The notes below the pieces were generated by a model. The model was not told where the DNA came from. It made no database searches and saw nothing but the letters and a program-made list of their open reading frames with translations. Position numbers and translations under genes: made by a program. This document shows positions 24,219-32,733 of a DNA stretch of 64,000 bases, piece after piece. The stretch covers positions 1 to 64,000 of the forward strand of contig CAJFQY010000014.1 in assembly GCA_904419315.1 (NCBI GenBank), read 5' to 3'. This DNA comes from Zongyangia gallinarum. Its GTDB lineage: Bacteria; Bacillota; Clostridia; Oscillospirales; Ruminococcaceae. Every line of letters starts with the position of its first letter. Position 1 is the first letter of the stretch.

Positions 24219-25172
24219 TTATTTTATACTTGCTTTTTCCATGGCCGCTAGGATTTCCTCCATAGGCCGGATGCCGTTGTAGGTACCCTGAGCCCGAATG
24301 CAGTAGGAGGCAACCGCTTGGCCAAAGGCGACGGCATCTTTTAAGGGCATCCCCTTGGCAAGTCCGGCCAGAGTGCCGGCACAAGAGGAGTCGCCGGCAC
24401 CGATGACGTCCACAATTTCTTCTGGATCACAGGGGAAGATGGGGACGCGGTAGGGCACACCATCCCCCTCCTTGACAATGGCACCCTGGCTGCCCAGTTT
24501 AACCACTACATTTTTTGGGCCCAAACGATGGAGAACTTCCACCATGGCTTCAGGGTCCTTTTCCCCAATTAGCTCCACTACCTCGTCGTAGCTTGGCATG
24601 AACAGATCAAGGTAGGGCAGAGCGTCGGCAATTTTGGGCATCCATATCCCTTCAAAATCCCACATGACATCCATAGCCATAAATTTCCCCAGCTCATGAG
24701 CCCGTTTGACGAATTGTCCGCATTGGGCGCCGTCGAATTTCTTCAGCTGGCACATACCGGCCATAAAAATGATGTCACTCTCCTGAAGGAGTTCCTCGGT
24801 GATATCACCTTGGTCAAAATGATCGTTGGACTCAGAGGTGGTCAGGCACCGTCTTTCTTTTTCCACCGGATCCAGGCAGACAATGGTGACGGCGCTGTCC
24901 ACGTTGGCATCTAGGGTGACGCTGCTGGTATCTACTCCATGACGTGTCAGCTCTCCCATGACAAACTGTCCGAAAATATCGTTCCCCAGCCGGCAGGCGA
25001 GCCGGGCAGGCAGCCCTAACTTGGCCAAGTCCAGGGCGGCATTGGCGGCGCATCCCCCCACAAACATACGGATTTTGTCCACATGGTAAACGGTGTTGAG
25101 GGGCGGGAGACTAGTGACGGGGGTGGTAATGACGTCGATGGCGGTCATACCAATACAGGCAATCTTTTTCAT
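24219..25172 (-). CDS. PfkB-family carbohydrate kinase (second of three tandem copies)
   Basis: A 317-residue paralog with MKKIACIGMTAIDVITTPVTSLP, the substrate motif FVGGCAANAALDLAKLG near residue 38 and the ATP motif IVDVIGAGDSSCAGTLAGLAKG near 251. The GAGD Asp is kept, but the residues after it (SS instead of AF) and the leading DV instead of DT differ from its neighbours, which hints at another nucleotide or substrate preference. It lies 26 bases from the first copy; an AAAGGAGAAAA site precedes ATG. Confidence 0.9.
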   Translation of the reverse strand: MKKIACIGMTAIDVITTPVTSLPPLNTVYHVDKIRMFVGGCAANAALDLAKLGLPARLACRLGNDIFGQFVMGELTRHGVDTSSVTLDANVDSAVTIVCLDPVEKERRCLTTSESNDHFDQGDITEELLQESDIIFMAGMCQLKKFDGAQCGQFVKRAHELGKFMAMDVMWDFEGIWMPKIADALPYLDLFMPSYDEVVELIGEKDPEAMVEVLHRLGPKNVVVKLGSQGAIVKEGDGVPYRVPIFPCDPEEIVDVIGAGDSSCAGTLAGLAKGMPLKDAVAFGQAVASYCIRAQGTYNGIRPMEEILAAMEKASIK

Positions 25173-25198
25173 GGATGGTTTTTCTCCTTTGTTGTGTC

Positions 25199-26167
25199 TT
25201 AGTCCAGATAAGCGCTATAGGGTTTCATATTGCCGGAATTCATAGCGTAGAAGATCTGATCCAGGGATTTCACCCCGGCGTAGGTGCCGTAATCCTGGAT
25301 GCAGAAGGCAGAGACGGCCTGTCCCAGGCTGGCGGCGTCCGAAAGGTTCATCCCTTTGGCAAGGCCGGTGAGGATACCGGCGCAGAAAGCGTCGCCAGCG
25401 CCGGTGGTATCTACAATGGTTTCTACGTCCCAGGCGCTCATGCGGTAGGGTTCCTGATCTCCCTCCATGACGATGATGCCGTGACGGCCCAGTTTGATGA
25501 TAACATTCTGAGGCCCAAAGGAACGGAGAACCTTGACCATTTCATAAGGATCGCTTTTATGAATCATCTGCTCCACCTCGTCAAAGCTTGGCATAAACAG
25601 ATCCACATAGGGCAGCGCTTCCTTAAACTTGGGAAGCCACTGATCATCGAGATCCCACAGGACATCCATGGCCACAAATTTTCCCATATCGTGAACCTTT
25701 TTGGCAAAGGATGTCAGTTGATCTCCATCGAATCTTTTTAGCTGGCAGATTCCGGTAAGAAAGATAATATCAGAGGAAGCGAGAAGCTCATCTGAGATGT
25801 CATCGGCACAGAAAAAGTCGTTGGATTGGGTGGAAAGGAGGCAGCGCCGGTTCTTTTCAGCCGGATCCAGACAGACAATGGAGGTAGCGGTTTCCGCCTC
25901 CTCGTCGATGGTGACGCTTTGGGTATTGACGCCGTAGCGGTCAAACTCCCCATGGACAAACCGGCCCAAACTGTCGCCGCCAATGCGGCAGGCCAGACGC
26001 ACGGGGACGCCAAGTTTAGCTAAGTCCAGAGCGGAGTTGGCGGCATTTCCGCCTACATACATCTTGATGGTATCTACCCGTTTGCATTGTCCGATAGCGG
26101 GGAGCGCTGGAGCGGGATTGGTGATGATATCCACGGCTACCATGCCGATAGACGCAATCTTTTTCAT
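25199..26167 (-). CDS. PfkB-family carbohydrate kinase (first of three tandem copies)
   Basis: A 322-residue kinase. The start at 26167 is preferred over an upstream frame extension because AAAGGAGG stands eight bases before it and MKKIASIGMVAVDIITNP aligns with the starts of its two paralogs. The substrate-side motif is YVGGNAANSALDLAKLG near residue 37. The ATP motif is IVDTTGAGDAFCAGILTGLAKG near 253. This first gene carries the operon's promoter and a hairpin leader. Copies 1 and 2 look closer to each other (shared RLACR, DLAKLG, LFMPS) than to copy 3, by eye. Confidence 0.92.
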   Translation of the reverse strand: MKKIASIGMVAVDIITNPAPALPAIGQCKRVDTIKMYVGGNAANSALDLAKLGVPVRLACRIGGDSLGRFVHGEFDRYGVNTQSVTIDEEAETATSIVCLDPAEKNRRCLLSTQSNDFFCADDISDELLASSDIIFLTGICQLKRFDGDQLTSFAKKVHDMGKFVAMDVLWDLDDQWLPKFKEALPYVDLFMPSFDEVEQMIHKSDPYEMVKVLRSFGPQNVIIKLGRHGIIVMEGDQEPYRMSAWDVETIVDTTGAGDAFCAGILTGLAKGMNLSDAASLGQAVSAFCIQDYGTYAGVKSLDQIFYAMNSGNMKPYSAYLD

Positions 26168-26216
26168 AAAAAGACCTCCTTTGACCGATACAATGACAAG
26201 CCACCGTTGCGGCAGG

Positions 26217-26245
26217 GCTGAAAGCGGCCATTGGCCGCTTTCAGC
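26217..26245. promoter_or_regulatory. perfect 13-bp inverted repeat in the pfkB-cluster leader
   Basis: GCTGAAAGCGGCC and its exact complement are separated by ATT. The repeat begins about 14 bases past the expected transcript start. No T run follows on the transcribed strand, so it is not a terminator; it could be a repressor operator or an mRNA-stabilising stem. Confidence 0.6.
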
Positions 26246-26264
26246 GAAACTATTTCTCCTATAA

Positions 26265-26293
26265 ATTATAGTGGAAAAAGAATTTTGCTTCAA
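26265..26293 (-). promoter_or_regulatory. promoter of the three-kinase operon
   Basis: On the minus strand, TTGAAG (26293-26288), a 17-base spacer and TATAAT (26270-26265). Confidence 0.75.
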
Positions 26294-26407
26294 TATCAAT
26301 ATTTAATAAATAATCATGGGGAATTTTTCGTTCAAAACAATAGGGATTTGAAAAACACAGGAGAGTTGTTATATTAAAAAAGATACTTGTGCACAAGGGA
26401 TGGGTCA

Positions 26408-26436
26408 TTGACTTTCTTATTTTTCAGGGGTAAGAT
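26408..26436 (+). promoter_or_regulatory. promoter of the nitroreductase gene
   Basis: TTGACT (26408-26413), a 17-base spacer and TAAGAT (26431-26436). Confidence 0.65.
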
Positions 26437-26477
26437 GAAAAATGAGAACACACCGACAGCCAAAGGGAGGTATATTT

Positions 26478-26975
26478 ATGCTGGACGCCATCAAAAACAG
26501 AAGAAGCATCCGCAAATACAAGAGCAAGCCGGTTCCTCCGGAAATGGTGGAGGAGATTTTGCAGGCGGGATTTTATGCGCCTACCGGACGGGGTGTCAAG
26601 CCTTGGCACTTTGTGGTGGTGGATGATCCGGCTGTGCTTCAGGAAATTATGAAGATCCATCCCTATATGGGGATGCTGAAAACAGCACCGATGGCCATTA
26701 TTGTCTGCGGAGACACTGCTTTGTCTTCCGACCTCTGGACCGCCGACTGCGCGGCCGCGACGGAAAATATTCTGCTGCAGGCCTATGAACTGGGCCTCGG
26801 AACCTGTTGGTGCGGCATCGAGCCCAACGCCTCCCGGATGGAGGCTTTCAGCAAGCTGTTAGGGCTGCCTGAAAACGTGAAGGCATACAGCGGCATTGCC
26901 GTCGGCTTCCCGGATGAAGAGAAGCCTGTCCCAGACCGCTATGATGCAAAAGCGGTTCATAGAAACCATTGGTAA
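26478..26975 (+). CDS. nitroreductase family protein (FMN-dependent)
   Basis: A 165-residue flavoprotein of the short clostridial nitroreductase type. The FMN phosphate-binding start is DAIKNRRSIRKYKSKPV, and the mid-protein runs AGFYAPTGRGVKPWHFVVVDD. Then come the ENILLQAYELGLGTCWCGI core near residue 95 and GLPENVKAYSGIAVGFP near 130. Substrates in this family include nitro compounds, quinones and enones; none can be assigned. ATG at 26478 follows AAAGGGAGG. It is monocistronic. Confidence 0.9.
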   Translation: MLDAIKNRRSIRKYKSKPVPPEMVEEILQAGFYAPTGRGVKPWHFVVVDDPAVLQEIMKIHPYMGMLKTAPMAIIVCGDTALSSDLWTADCAAATENILLQAYELGLGTCWCGIEPNASRMEAFSKLLGLPENVKAYSGIAVGFPDEEKPVPDRYDAKAVHRNHW

Positions 26976-26976
26976 A

Positions 26977-27008
26977 AAGGAAAGCGCTGGTTTTACCAGC
27001 GCTTTTAT
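26977..27008 (+). terminator. terminator after the nitroreductase gene
   Basis: The stem AAAGCGCTGGT/ACCAGCGCTTT with a TTT loop is followed by TATCT. Confidence 0.75.
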
Positions 27009-27135
27009 CTATTCATAGATTGGAAAAGGTTTTGCCGAAATTTTCTGGTGGCATGAATTGGTAGACTGTGGTAAAATAAATACGCTGAATCCTTTTTGAG
27101 GATGATTTTTAAAGAAGGTTGAAAGGAGGGGAACT

Positions 27136-28479
27136 ATGAAAATCAAATCGTTTGTTTGCCTGATGCTGGGTATGCTGATGGTGCTGTTCTCCTCCTGCGA
27201 TAAGATACAGCCGGATGTGGAATCCCTGTTAAGTCCGCCGAAGCTGACCCAGGAGCAAAGAGAGATTTACGACGCCTTGGTGGAGACTGCTGTCAGCTCC
27301 TCTATCAAGCTCAAGTATCCTAAAGCGGGAGAATATCGTTCGGCTTTTGTTATGTATGACATTGATGATGACGGTGAGGAGGAAGCGATTGCCTTCTATG
27401 ATCCCCAACAGGAGGATCCCAGTGTCCGCATCAAAATTCTGGACAAACAGAATGATGAATGGGTTTCCGTCTACGACAAAGCCAATGGCAGCGGCGGTGT
27501 GGACGTGGACCGGGTCATGTTTGAAAATGTGTCCAGTGTTGACCGCAAGGATATGATTATCGGTTGGAATCTGATTAACCGTGCCGAAAAGGGCGTGGGT
27601 ATTTATTCCTATGAAGGGGAAAAGCTGGTATCGGTTTATCCTGATGAGACAACCAGCGATGACATGGATACCTACTCTGAAATGGTGGTGGAGGATTTAA
27701 ACGGTGACCTGCGCAAGGAACTGATCCTTCTGAAAAATTCCACCTCTACCCTGCGCAGCAGCGTTCGCACGGTAGGCTATCGACTGGGTAGGGTGCAGCC
27801 GCTGGTGGACCAGCCTTTGCGGGACGGCATCATGGGTTATTCCCAGATTGAGTCCACCTCTTTGGAAGGAGGGGGCGTCAAGCTTTACGCTGACGTTTAT
27901 CTGGGAGAGAGCATGATGGGCACGGAAATGCTACAGGTGACGGCTGATGAAATCATCTATGAGACCCAGGAGGATGAAGTTTTCAACCTGACCATGCGGT
28001 CGTCTGACCTGCCAAGCAGAGACGTCAACGAAGACGGCATCATTGAAGTGCCTTACAATACCCCCCTGCCCGGCTATGATAGTGAAGTGGAGGACGGCGC
28101 GCTCTATCTCACCCACTACAACCAGTGGGAGGAGGGGCAATGTATTGAAGTATTTTCGGCTGTCGTCAACCACGAAAATGGCTATATGTTTATTATGCCG
28201 CCCCAGTGGGTGGATCAGGTGACGGTGGTCACCACCTTTGTCTCCAACGAGTGGAAGTTTATTCGCTTTAACGAGACTTTGGAAAATGACAGTGACGCGT
28301 TGCTTTATATCAATGTCTATTCCGAAGACGAATACAAAGACAGAAATACCATCAGCCAGCGGACTTTGGTCGATACAAAGGGTATATTTGAGTATTATAT
28401 GTACGTTCCGGAAAACGCGGATCCAGAGCTGGCCTTGACATTGGAGCAGGCTAGGGAGCAATTTCAGCTGCTGGTGTGA
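27136..28479 (+). CDS. lipoprotein with acidic FG-GAP-like repeat, linked to a two-component system
   Basis: A 447-residue lipoprotein: a signal peptide with lipobox LFSSC puts the lipid Cys at residue 21. The mature part has a DIDDDGEEEAIAFYD stretch near residue 75 and EDLNGDLRKELILL near 195, both Asp-rich Ca-binding-like loops as found in VCBS/FG-GAP propeller repeats. The remainder is beta-rich and unrecognised. It lies 32 bases before a response regulator and sensor kinase on the same strand with no terminator between, so it may report an outside signal to the kinase. That role is inference. Confidence 0.85.
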   Translation: MKIKSFVCLMLGMLMVLFSSCDKIQPDVESLLSPPKLTQEQREIYDALVETAVSSSIKLKYPKAGEYRSAFVMYDIDDDGEEEAIAFYDPQQEDPSVRIKILDKQNDEWVSVYDKANGSGGVDVDRVMFENVSSVDRKDMIIGWNLINRAEKGVGIYSYEGEKLVSVYPDETTSDDMDTYSEMVVEDLNGDLRKELILLKNSTSTLRSSVRTVGYRLGRVQPLVDQPLRDGIMGYSQIESTSLEGGGVKLYADVYLGESMMGTEMLQVTADEIIYETQEDEVFNLTMRSSDLPSRDVNEDGIIEVPYNTPLPGYDSEVEDGALYLTHYNQWEEGQCIEVFSAVVNHENGYMFIMPPQWVDQVTVVTTFVSNEWKFIRFNETLENDSDALLYINVYSEDEYKDRNTISQRTLVDTKGIFEYYMYVPENADPELALTLEQAREQFQLLV

Positions 28480-28511
28480 TGCGTTGCCATGATAGATGAG
28501 GAGGTAACCAT

Positions 28512-29204
28512 ATGAAACGTATCTTAGTGGTAGAAGATGAAGACGTCATCCGGGATTTTGTGGTCATCAACCTCAAACGTTCCGGATATGATGTCACCGA
28601 TGTATCCAACGGGGAGGATGCCCTGCGGGTATTTGATGAAAATGACGGCAATTTTGATGTTGCCCTTCTGGATATTATGATGCCGGGGATCGATGGATTT
28701 ACCGTTTGCAAAGAAATCCGTAAGCGTTCCAACACCATCGGCATTATTATGCTTTCGGCAAAAACCCAGGAGATGGATAAGGTCAACGGTTTGATGCTGG
28801 GAGCTGATGACTATGTGACCAAGCCCTTTAGTCCCTCGGAGCTGGTGGCTCGGGTGGACGCCATCCATCGCAGGGTGACCATGGCCAACAAGACAGATGA
28901 AAGCTCCCTGATTGTATCCGGCCCCTTTGAGCTGAACATCAAGAGCCGGACCCTGAAAAAGAATAAAGAAAACATAGATCTGACCCAGGTGGAATTTCAG
29001 ATCATGGAGCTTTTTATGCGCAACCCCGACGTGGCGCTAGACCGCAGTGAGATTCTCTCCAAGGTATGGGGCGAAAACTACTACGGCGATATTAAAATAG
29101 TGGATGTAAACATCCGGCGGCTTCGGATGAAGATTGAGGATGAGCCCTCCAGCCCAAAGCATCTGGTAACGGTGTGGGGCTATGGCTACAAATGGCAGGA
29201 ATAG
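28512..29204 (+). CDS. OmpR/PhoB-family response regulator
   Basis: A 230-residue regulator. The receiver has VEDEDVI at the N-terminus, phospho-Asp in VALLDIMMPG at residue 54 and TKPF Lys near 104. The winged-helix domain (about 130-228) ends DEPSSPKHLVTVWGYGYKWQ. A strong AGGAGGTAACC precedes the ATG. It lies 38 bases before its kinase. By sequence it is not a close copy of the regulator at 15112. Confidence 0.93.
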   Translation: MKRILVVEDEDVIRDFVVINLKRSGYDVTDVSNGEDALRVFDENDGNFDVALLDIMMPGIDGFTVCKEIRKRSNTIGIIMLSAKTQEMDKVNGLMLGADDYVTKPFSPSELVARVDAIHRRVTMANKTDESSLIVSGPFELNIKSRTLKKNKENIDLTQVEFQIMELFMRNPDVALDRSEILSKVWGENYYGDIKIVDVNIRRLRMKIEDEPSSPKHLVTVWGYGYKWQE

Positions 29205-29242
29205 AGAGATAACGACAGGCAGCAGGGGAAAGGAGGGGGACC

Positions 29243-30724
29243 ATGGCGGTTAAGAAAATTACCAGACGATGGTTTTTTAACAGTATGGCTGTCATTTTGG
29301 TTATCCTCCTTGCCATAGAAATTGTGTTTGCCGTAGGGATCCAGGGCTACTACTATAACGGCGTGGAACAGATTCTCACCACCCGTGCCACGGCTATGGG
29401 TAACCTTCTGGAGACCTATGCGCGGGATAGCGCCACCGATTTTGCCACCGAGGTGCGCAGTTATGTGGAAAACTATTCGGAGAAAGAGCTCATTGAACTG
29501 ATGGCCATCAATGCCGATGGGGATATCGCCTTGACATCCTCTGGTTTTGAGCCGGATAATCGTTACTATATGCCTGATTATGAACAGGCTCTGAGTTCCT
29601 CCAACTCGATTGGCCATTTTCAGGGAACTGTTGACGGGGAGAATGTCATGGCGGTCACCGTTATGTCCCCGGTGAGCAATCAGGAATTTACGGCCATGCG
29701 CTTTGTGGTTTCCCTAGAGCAGGTGGATCAGCAGATTGTTCTTTTAATCGCGCTGGTGACCGCTGTTGCCGCAGTGATTATCTTTTTTGTCGTTCTTTCC
29801 AGCTCCTATTTTATCAATTCAATTGTCAATCCCGTGGGAGAAGTGGGTCAAGCGGCTCGCAAAATCGCCCATGGCGACTTTGACTACCGGCTGAAAAAGA
29901 AGAATGATGACGAGATCGGGGAACTGGTGGACGTCATCAACTATATGGCGGGGGAACTCTCCACTGCTGAGACCATGAAAAATGACTTTATCTCTTCAGT
30001 TTCCCATGAACTTCGTACGCCGCTGACTGCCATTAAGGGCTGGGGTGAGACGCTGATGGCTGAGAGTGAGGATGAGACGATTGATCCCCAGACCATCCGC
30101 AAGGGGATGGGGGTCATTCTCAAAGAGACAGACCGGCTTTCCGGTATGGTGGAGGAGCTACTGGACTTCTCCCGGATGCAGTCGGGACGACTGAAACTGG
30201 TGATGAATAAGCTGGACCTGCTGGCAGAGCTTTCGGATGCGGTCCTCATGTTTACCGAGCGGGCCAAGCGGGAAGGCGTGGAGATCATTTATGATGAACC
30301 AGAGGAATTCTGGGTAATTTATGGGGACAAAAACCGGCTGCGTCAAGTTTTTGTGAACATTATCGACAACGCATTGAAATATTCGGATAATGGTGATAAG
30401 ATTACAATCACCGCGACAGAATTTGAGCAGTTTGTCCATATCAACGTGGCGGATACCGGCTGTGGTATCAGCGCGGAGGATCTGCCTAAAATCAAAACAA
30501 AATTCTATAAAGGAAATTCTACTCGTCGAGGTTCCGGTATTGGGCTTGCTGTTGCTGATGAGATTATCCAGATGCATGGCGGTTCTATCAATATCACAAG
30601 CCGGGAAGGGGAGGGTACCTGCGTGACCATCAGCCTGCCGCTGATGACCAAAAAGGTACAGGCTTCCATTGATAAGATGGCGGAAGAGAATGTCCGTTCG
30701 GCAATAGATCAACGGCCAGAATAA
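29243..30724 (+). CDS. HAMP-containing sensor histidine kinase (PhoR/VicK-like)
   Basis: A 493-residue kinase. It has a membrane helix at residues 14-36, a 130-residue extracytoplasmic sensor domain (37-165), a second helix near 168-192, then HAMP (about 195-245, NPVGEVGQAARKIAHGDFDYRL). HisKA follows with SSVSHELRTPLTAI, His at 255, then HATPase with IDNALKYSD, DTGCGIS and RGSGIGLAVADEI. The regulator just upstream is its partner; the outside domain may read the state of the lipoprotein encoded two genes back. Confidence 0.94.
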   Translation: MAVKKITRRWFFNSMAVILVILLAIEIVFAVGIQGYYYNGVEQILTTRATAMGNLLETYARDSATDFATEVRSYVENYSEKELIELMAINADGDIALTSSGFEPDNRYYMPDYEQALSSSNSIGHFQGTVDGENVMAVTVMSPVSNQEFTAMRFVVSLEQVDQQIVLLIALVTAVAAVIIFFVVLSSSYFINSIVNPVGEVGQAARKIAHGDFDYRLKKKNDDEIGELVDVINYMAGELSTAETMKNDFISSVSHELRTPLTAIKGWGETLMAESEDETIDPQTIRKGMGVILKETDRLSGMVEELLDFSRMQSGRLKLVMNKLDLLAELSDAVLMFTERAKREGVEIIYDEPEEFWVIYGDKNRLRQVFVNIIDNALKYSDNGDKITITATEFEQFVHINVADTGCGISAEDLPKIKTKFYKGNSTRRGSGIGLAVADEIIQMHGGSINITSREGEGTCVTISLPLMTKKVQASIDKMAEENVRSAIDQRPE

Positions 30725-30791
30725 AACAGATGTCCAGCGTCTGGTGGTTCTAGGCCGCGCCTAAATGTTGAGAGAAGGAGCGTAAGCAATA

Positions 30792-31724
30792 TTGGAGAAA
30801 CGAAAAGACTTTAAGACATCCATTGGAGGGCAAGCACTCATTGAGGGTGTGATGATGAAAGGCGTAAAGCAAAGCTGCATGGCAGTGCGCACCCCCTCTG
30901 GAGAAATCGACGTGGAAACCTGGGATAATCCCGGACCTAAATGGTATAAGAAGATTCCAATTATCCGGGGAGTTATCAACTTTGTGGTCATGCTCATAGA
31001 CGGTTACAGGACCTTGATGAAATCCGCAGAGAAAGCCGGGTTCGATGATGTCGAATCGGAAAGCAAGTTCGATCAGTGGTTGACCCGGGTCTTTGGGGAA
31101 AAGCTGATGGGTGTCATTTCGGTGGTGGCCTTGATTTTAGGCGTTGCCTTGGCGCTGCTACTGTTTATCATTGTGCCGGCTTTTTTAACAAAATTATTGC
31201 AGCCTTATATTAGCTCCCGAATTGCCCTGTCTGCTATTGAAGGTTTGGTCAAGATTGCAATTTTTGTCATCTATCTAGCCCTGGTTTCCAGAATGGAGGA
31301 TATCCACCGGGTATTTGAATATCACGGGGCAGAACACAAAACCATCTTCTGCTATGAGCACGGCAACGATCTGACGGTAGAAAATGTGTTGAAGGAAAAG
31401 CGCTTTCATCCCCGCTGCGGCACCAGTTTCCTGCTCATTGTCCTGATCCTCTCCATTTTGGTTTCTTCGGTGGTGACCTGGGACAGCCTGGTTCTGCGGG
31501 TGGTGCTGAAAATTGCCTGCCTGCCCCTGGTGGTAGGCATTGCCTATGAGATTATTAAATTTGCCGGCCGCCACGACAATATACTTACCCGGATTATTTC
31601 CGCGCCTGGCTTGTGGCTGCAGCGGCTGACAACTGCTGAGCCGGATGCATCCCAGGTGGAGGTAGCTTTGGCTTCCTTCCTGCCGGTTCTGCCCAAGGAC
31701 GAAAGTGAAGACGACCGCTGGTAA
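30792..31724 (+). CDS. DUF1385 (YqhQ-like) membrane protein
   Basis: A 310-residue protein beginning at a TTG codon (30792) after GAGAAGGAGCG. The conserved family start is GGQALIEGVMMKG, and the mid-family EYHGAEHKTIFCYEHGNDLTVENV falls near residues 175-198, with three or four membrane helices (about 105-135, 140-165, 210-235 and nearby). Function is unknown; in many Bacillota it precedes prmC, as here (21 bases). The conserved His and Glu pattern suggests a metal site, which is inference. Confidence 0.9.
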   Translation: MEKRKDFKTSIGGQALIEGVMMKGVKQSCMAVRTPSGEIDVETWDNPGPKWYKKIPIIRGVINFVVMLIDGYRTLMKSAEKAGFDDVESESKFDQWLTRVFGEKLMGVISVVALILGVALALLLFIIVPAFLTKLLQPYISSRIALSAIEGLVKIAIFVIYLALVSRMEDIHRVFEYHGAEHKTIFCYEHGNDLTVENVLKEKRFHPRCGTSFLLIVLILSILVSSVVTWDSLVLRVVLKIACLPLVVGIAYEIIKFAGRHDNILTRIISAPGLWLQRLTTAEPDASQVEVALASFLPVLPKDESEDDRW

Positions 31725-31745
31725 ATCCGGAAAGGCGGAAAATAT

Positions 31746-32606
31746 TTGAATTTGAAGGCATATGCAAATCAGATAAAAAAGCAACTGGAAAGCGCAGGGG
31801 TATCCTCCCCTGCGTTTGAGGTTGCTTTGCTTTTTGAAAAGGTGTTTTCCCTTTCCAGAACGCAATTGCTTAGTCCAGAGAGGGAAATAGATGAAAATCT
31901 GGAAGAGAATCGGGAAAAGATGACCCGACTGGAGGCGATGGTTTCCCGCAGAATGGAATGTTATCCCCTCCAGTATCTTCTGGGAGAATGGGAATTTTTT
32001 GGCCTTCCCTTTTGGGTGGGGGAGGGGGTACTGATCCCCCGGCCTGATACCGAAACAGTGGTGGAGCAAGCCTTGGCACTGTTGAAGGGAAAAGAGGCCC
32101 CGCGCGTCCTGGACCTTTGCAGCGGCAGTGGCTGTATTGCCATCGCCCTGGCCCACGAGCGGCCGGACAGCCAGGTGACGGCGGTGGAACTTTCTGAGAA
32201 GGCATTTTCCTATCTTGAGCGCAACCGGGAGAGAAACCAGGCTGTCAACCTGACGGCGGTGCAGGGAGACGCCTTGGACACTGGATGTGTAGATGGGGAA
32301 TTTGATCTTATTGTGTCAAATCCGCCCTATATCCGTCCGGAGGAGATGAAAGCGCTGCAAAAAGAGGTGCGGTTTGAGCCAAAGATAGCGCTGAGAGCAG
32401 AGGAAGAGGGGCTTTTCTTCTATAAAAGAATCAGCCGATTGTGGAAAGGACGTATCCGGCCTGGGGGATATCTGCTCTTTGAAATCGGATGGAAGCAGGC
32501 AGCACAGGTCATGGGGATTCTCCGTCAGGAGGGTTTTATGCAGGTGGGCTGCGCGAAGGATTACGGAGGCAATGACCGGGCCGTATGGGGGCGGAGCAAC
32601 CGCTGA
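31746..32606 (+). CDS. prmC: peptide chain release factor N5-glutamine methyltransferase
   Basis: A 286-residue SAM-dependent enzyme that methylates the GGQ Gln of release factors. The N-terminal helical domain includes the substrate segment PLQYLLGEWEFFG near residue 75, RPDTETVVEQAL near 100, the SAM loop LDLCSGSGCIAIALA near 120 and the NPPY catalytic motif in IVSNPPYIRPEEM near 190. TTG at 31746 is the start, after AAAGGCGG. The gene follows DUF1385 in the usual order. Confidence 0.95.
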   Translation: MNLKAYANQIKKQLESAGVSSPAFEVALLFEKVFSLSRTQLLSPEREIDENLEENREKMTRLEAMVSRRMECYPLQYLLGEWEFFGLPFWVGEGVLIPRPDTETVVEQALALLKGKEAPRVLDLCSGSGCIAIALAHERPDSQVTAVELSEKAFSYLERNRERNQAVNLTAVQGDALDTGCVDGEFDLIVSNPPYIRPEEMKALQKEVRFEPKIALRAEEEGLFFYKRISRLWKGRIRPGGYLLFEIGWKQAAQVMGILRQEGFMQVGCAKDYGGNDRAVWGRSNR

Positions 32607-32645
32607 GTTTGAGCGGCCAAAAGTGAAAATATGAGGAGAAACTTG

Positions 32646-32674
32646 TTGCACTCCTTATGAAAACAGGTTATAAT
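32646..32674 (+). promoter_or_regulatory. recA promoter
   Basis: TTGCAC (32646-32651), a 17-base spacer and TATAAT (32669-32674), 60 bases before the recA start. Confidence 0.75.
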
Positions 32675-32686
32675 AAATTAGATACG

Positions 32687-32700
32687 GGAACATATGCTCG
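32687..32700. promoter_or_regulatory. LexA (SOS) box over the recA start region
   Basis: GGAACATATGCTCG matches the Gram-positive LexA box CGAACATATGTTCG at 12 of 14 positions, placed just past the expected transcript start. A further half-box CGAACAT begins at 32699. Confidence 0.7.
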
Positions 32701-32733
32701 AACATGAGATGTGGATCATTTTGGAGGTAGAAT

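Noticed and set aside
26217..26245. A terminator before the kinase operon
   Set aside because: The stem is strong but no T run follows on the transcribed strand, and the promoter lies just upstream of it.
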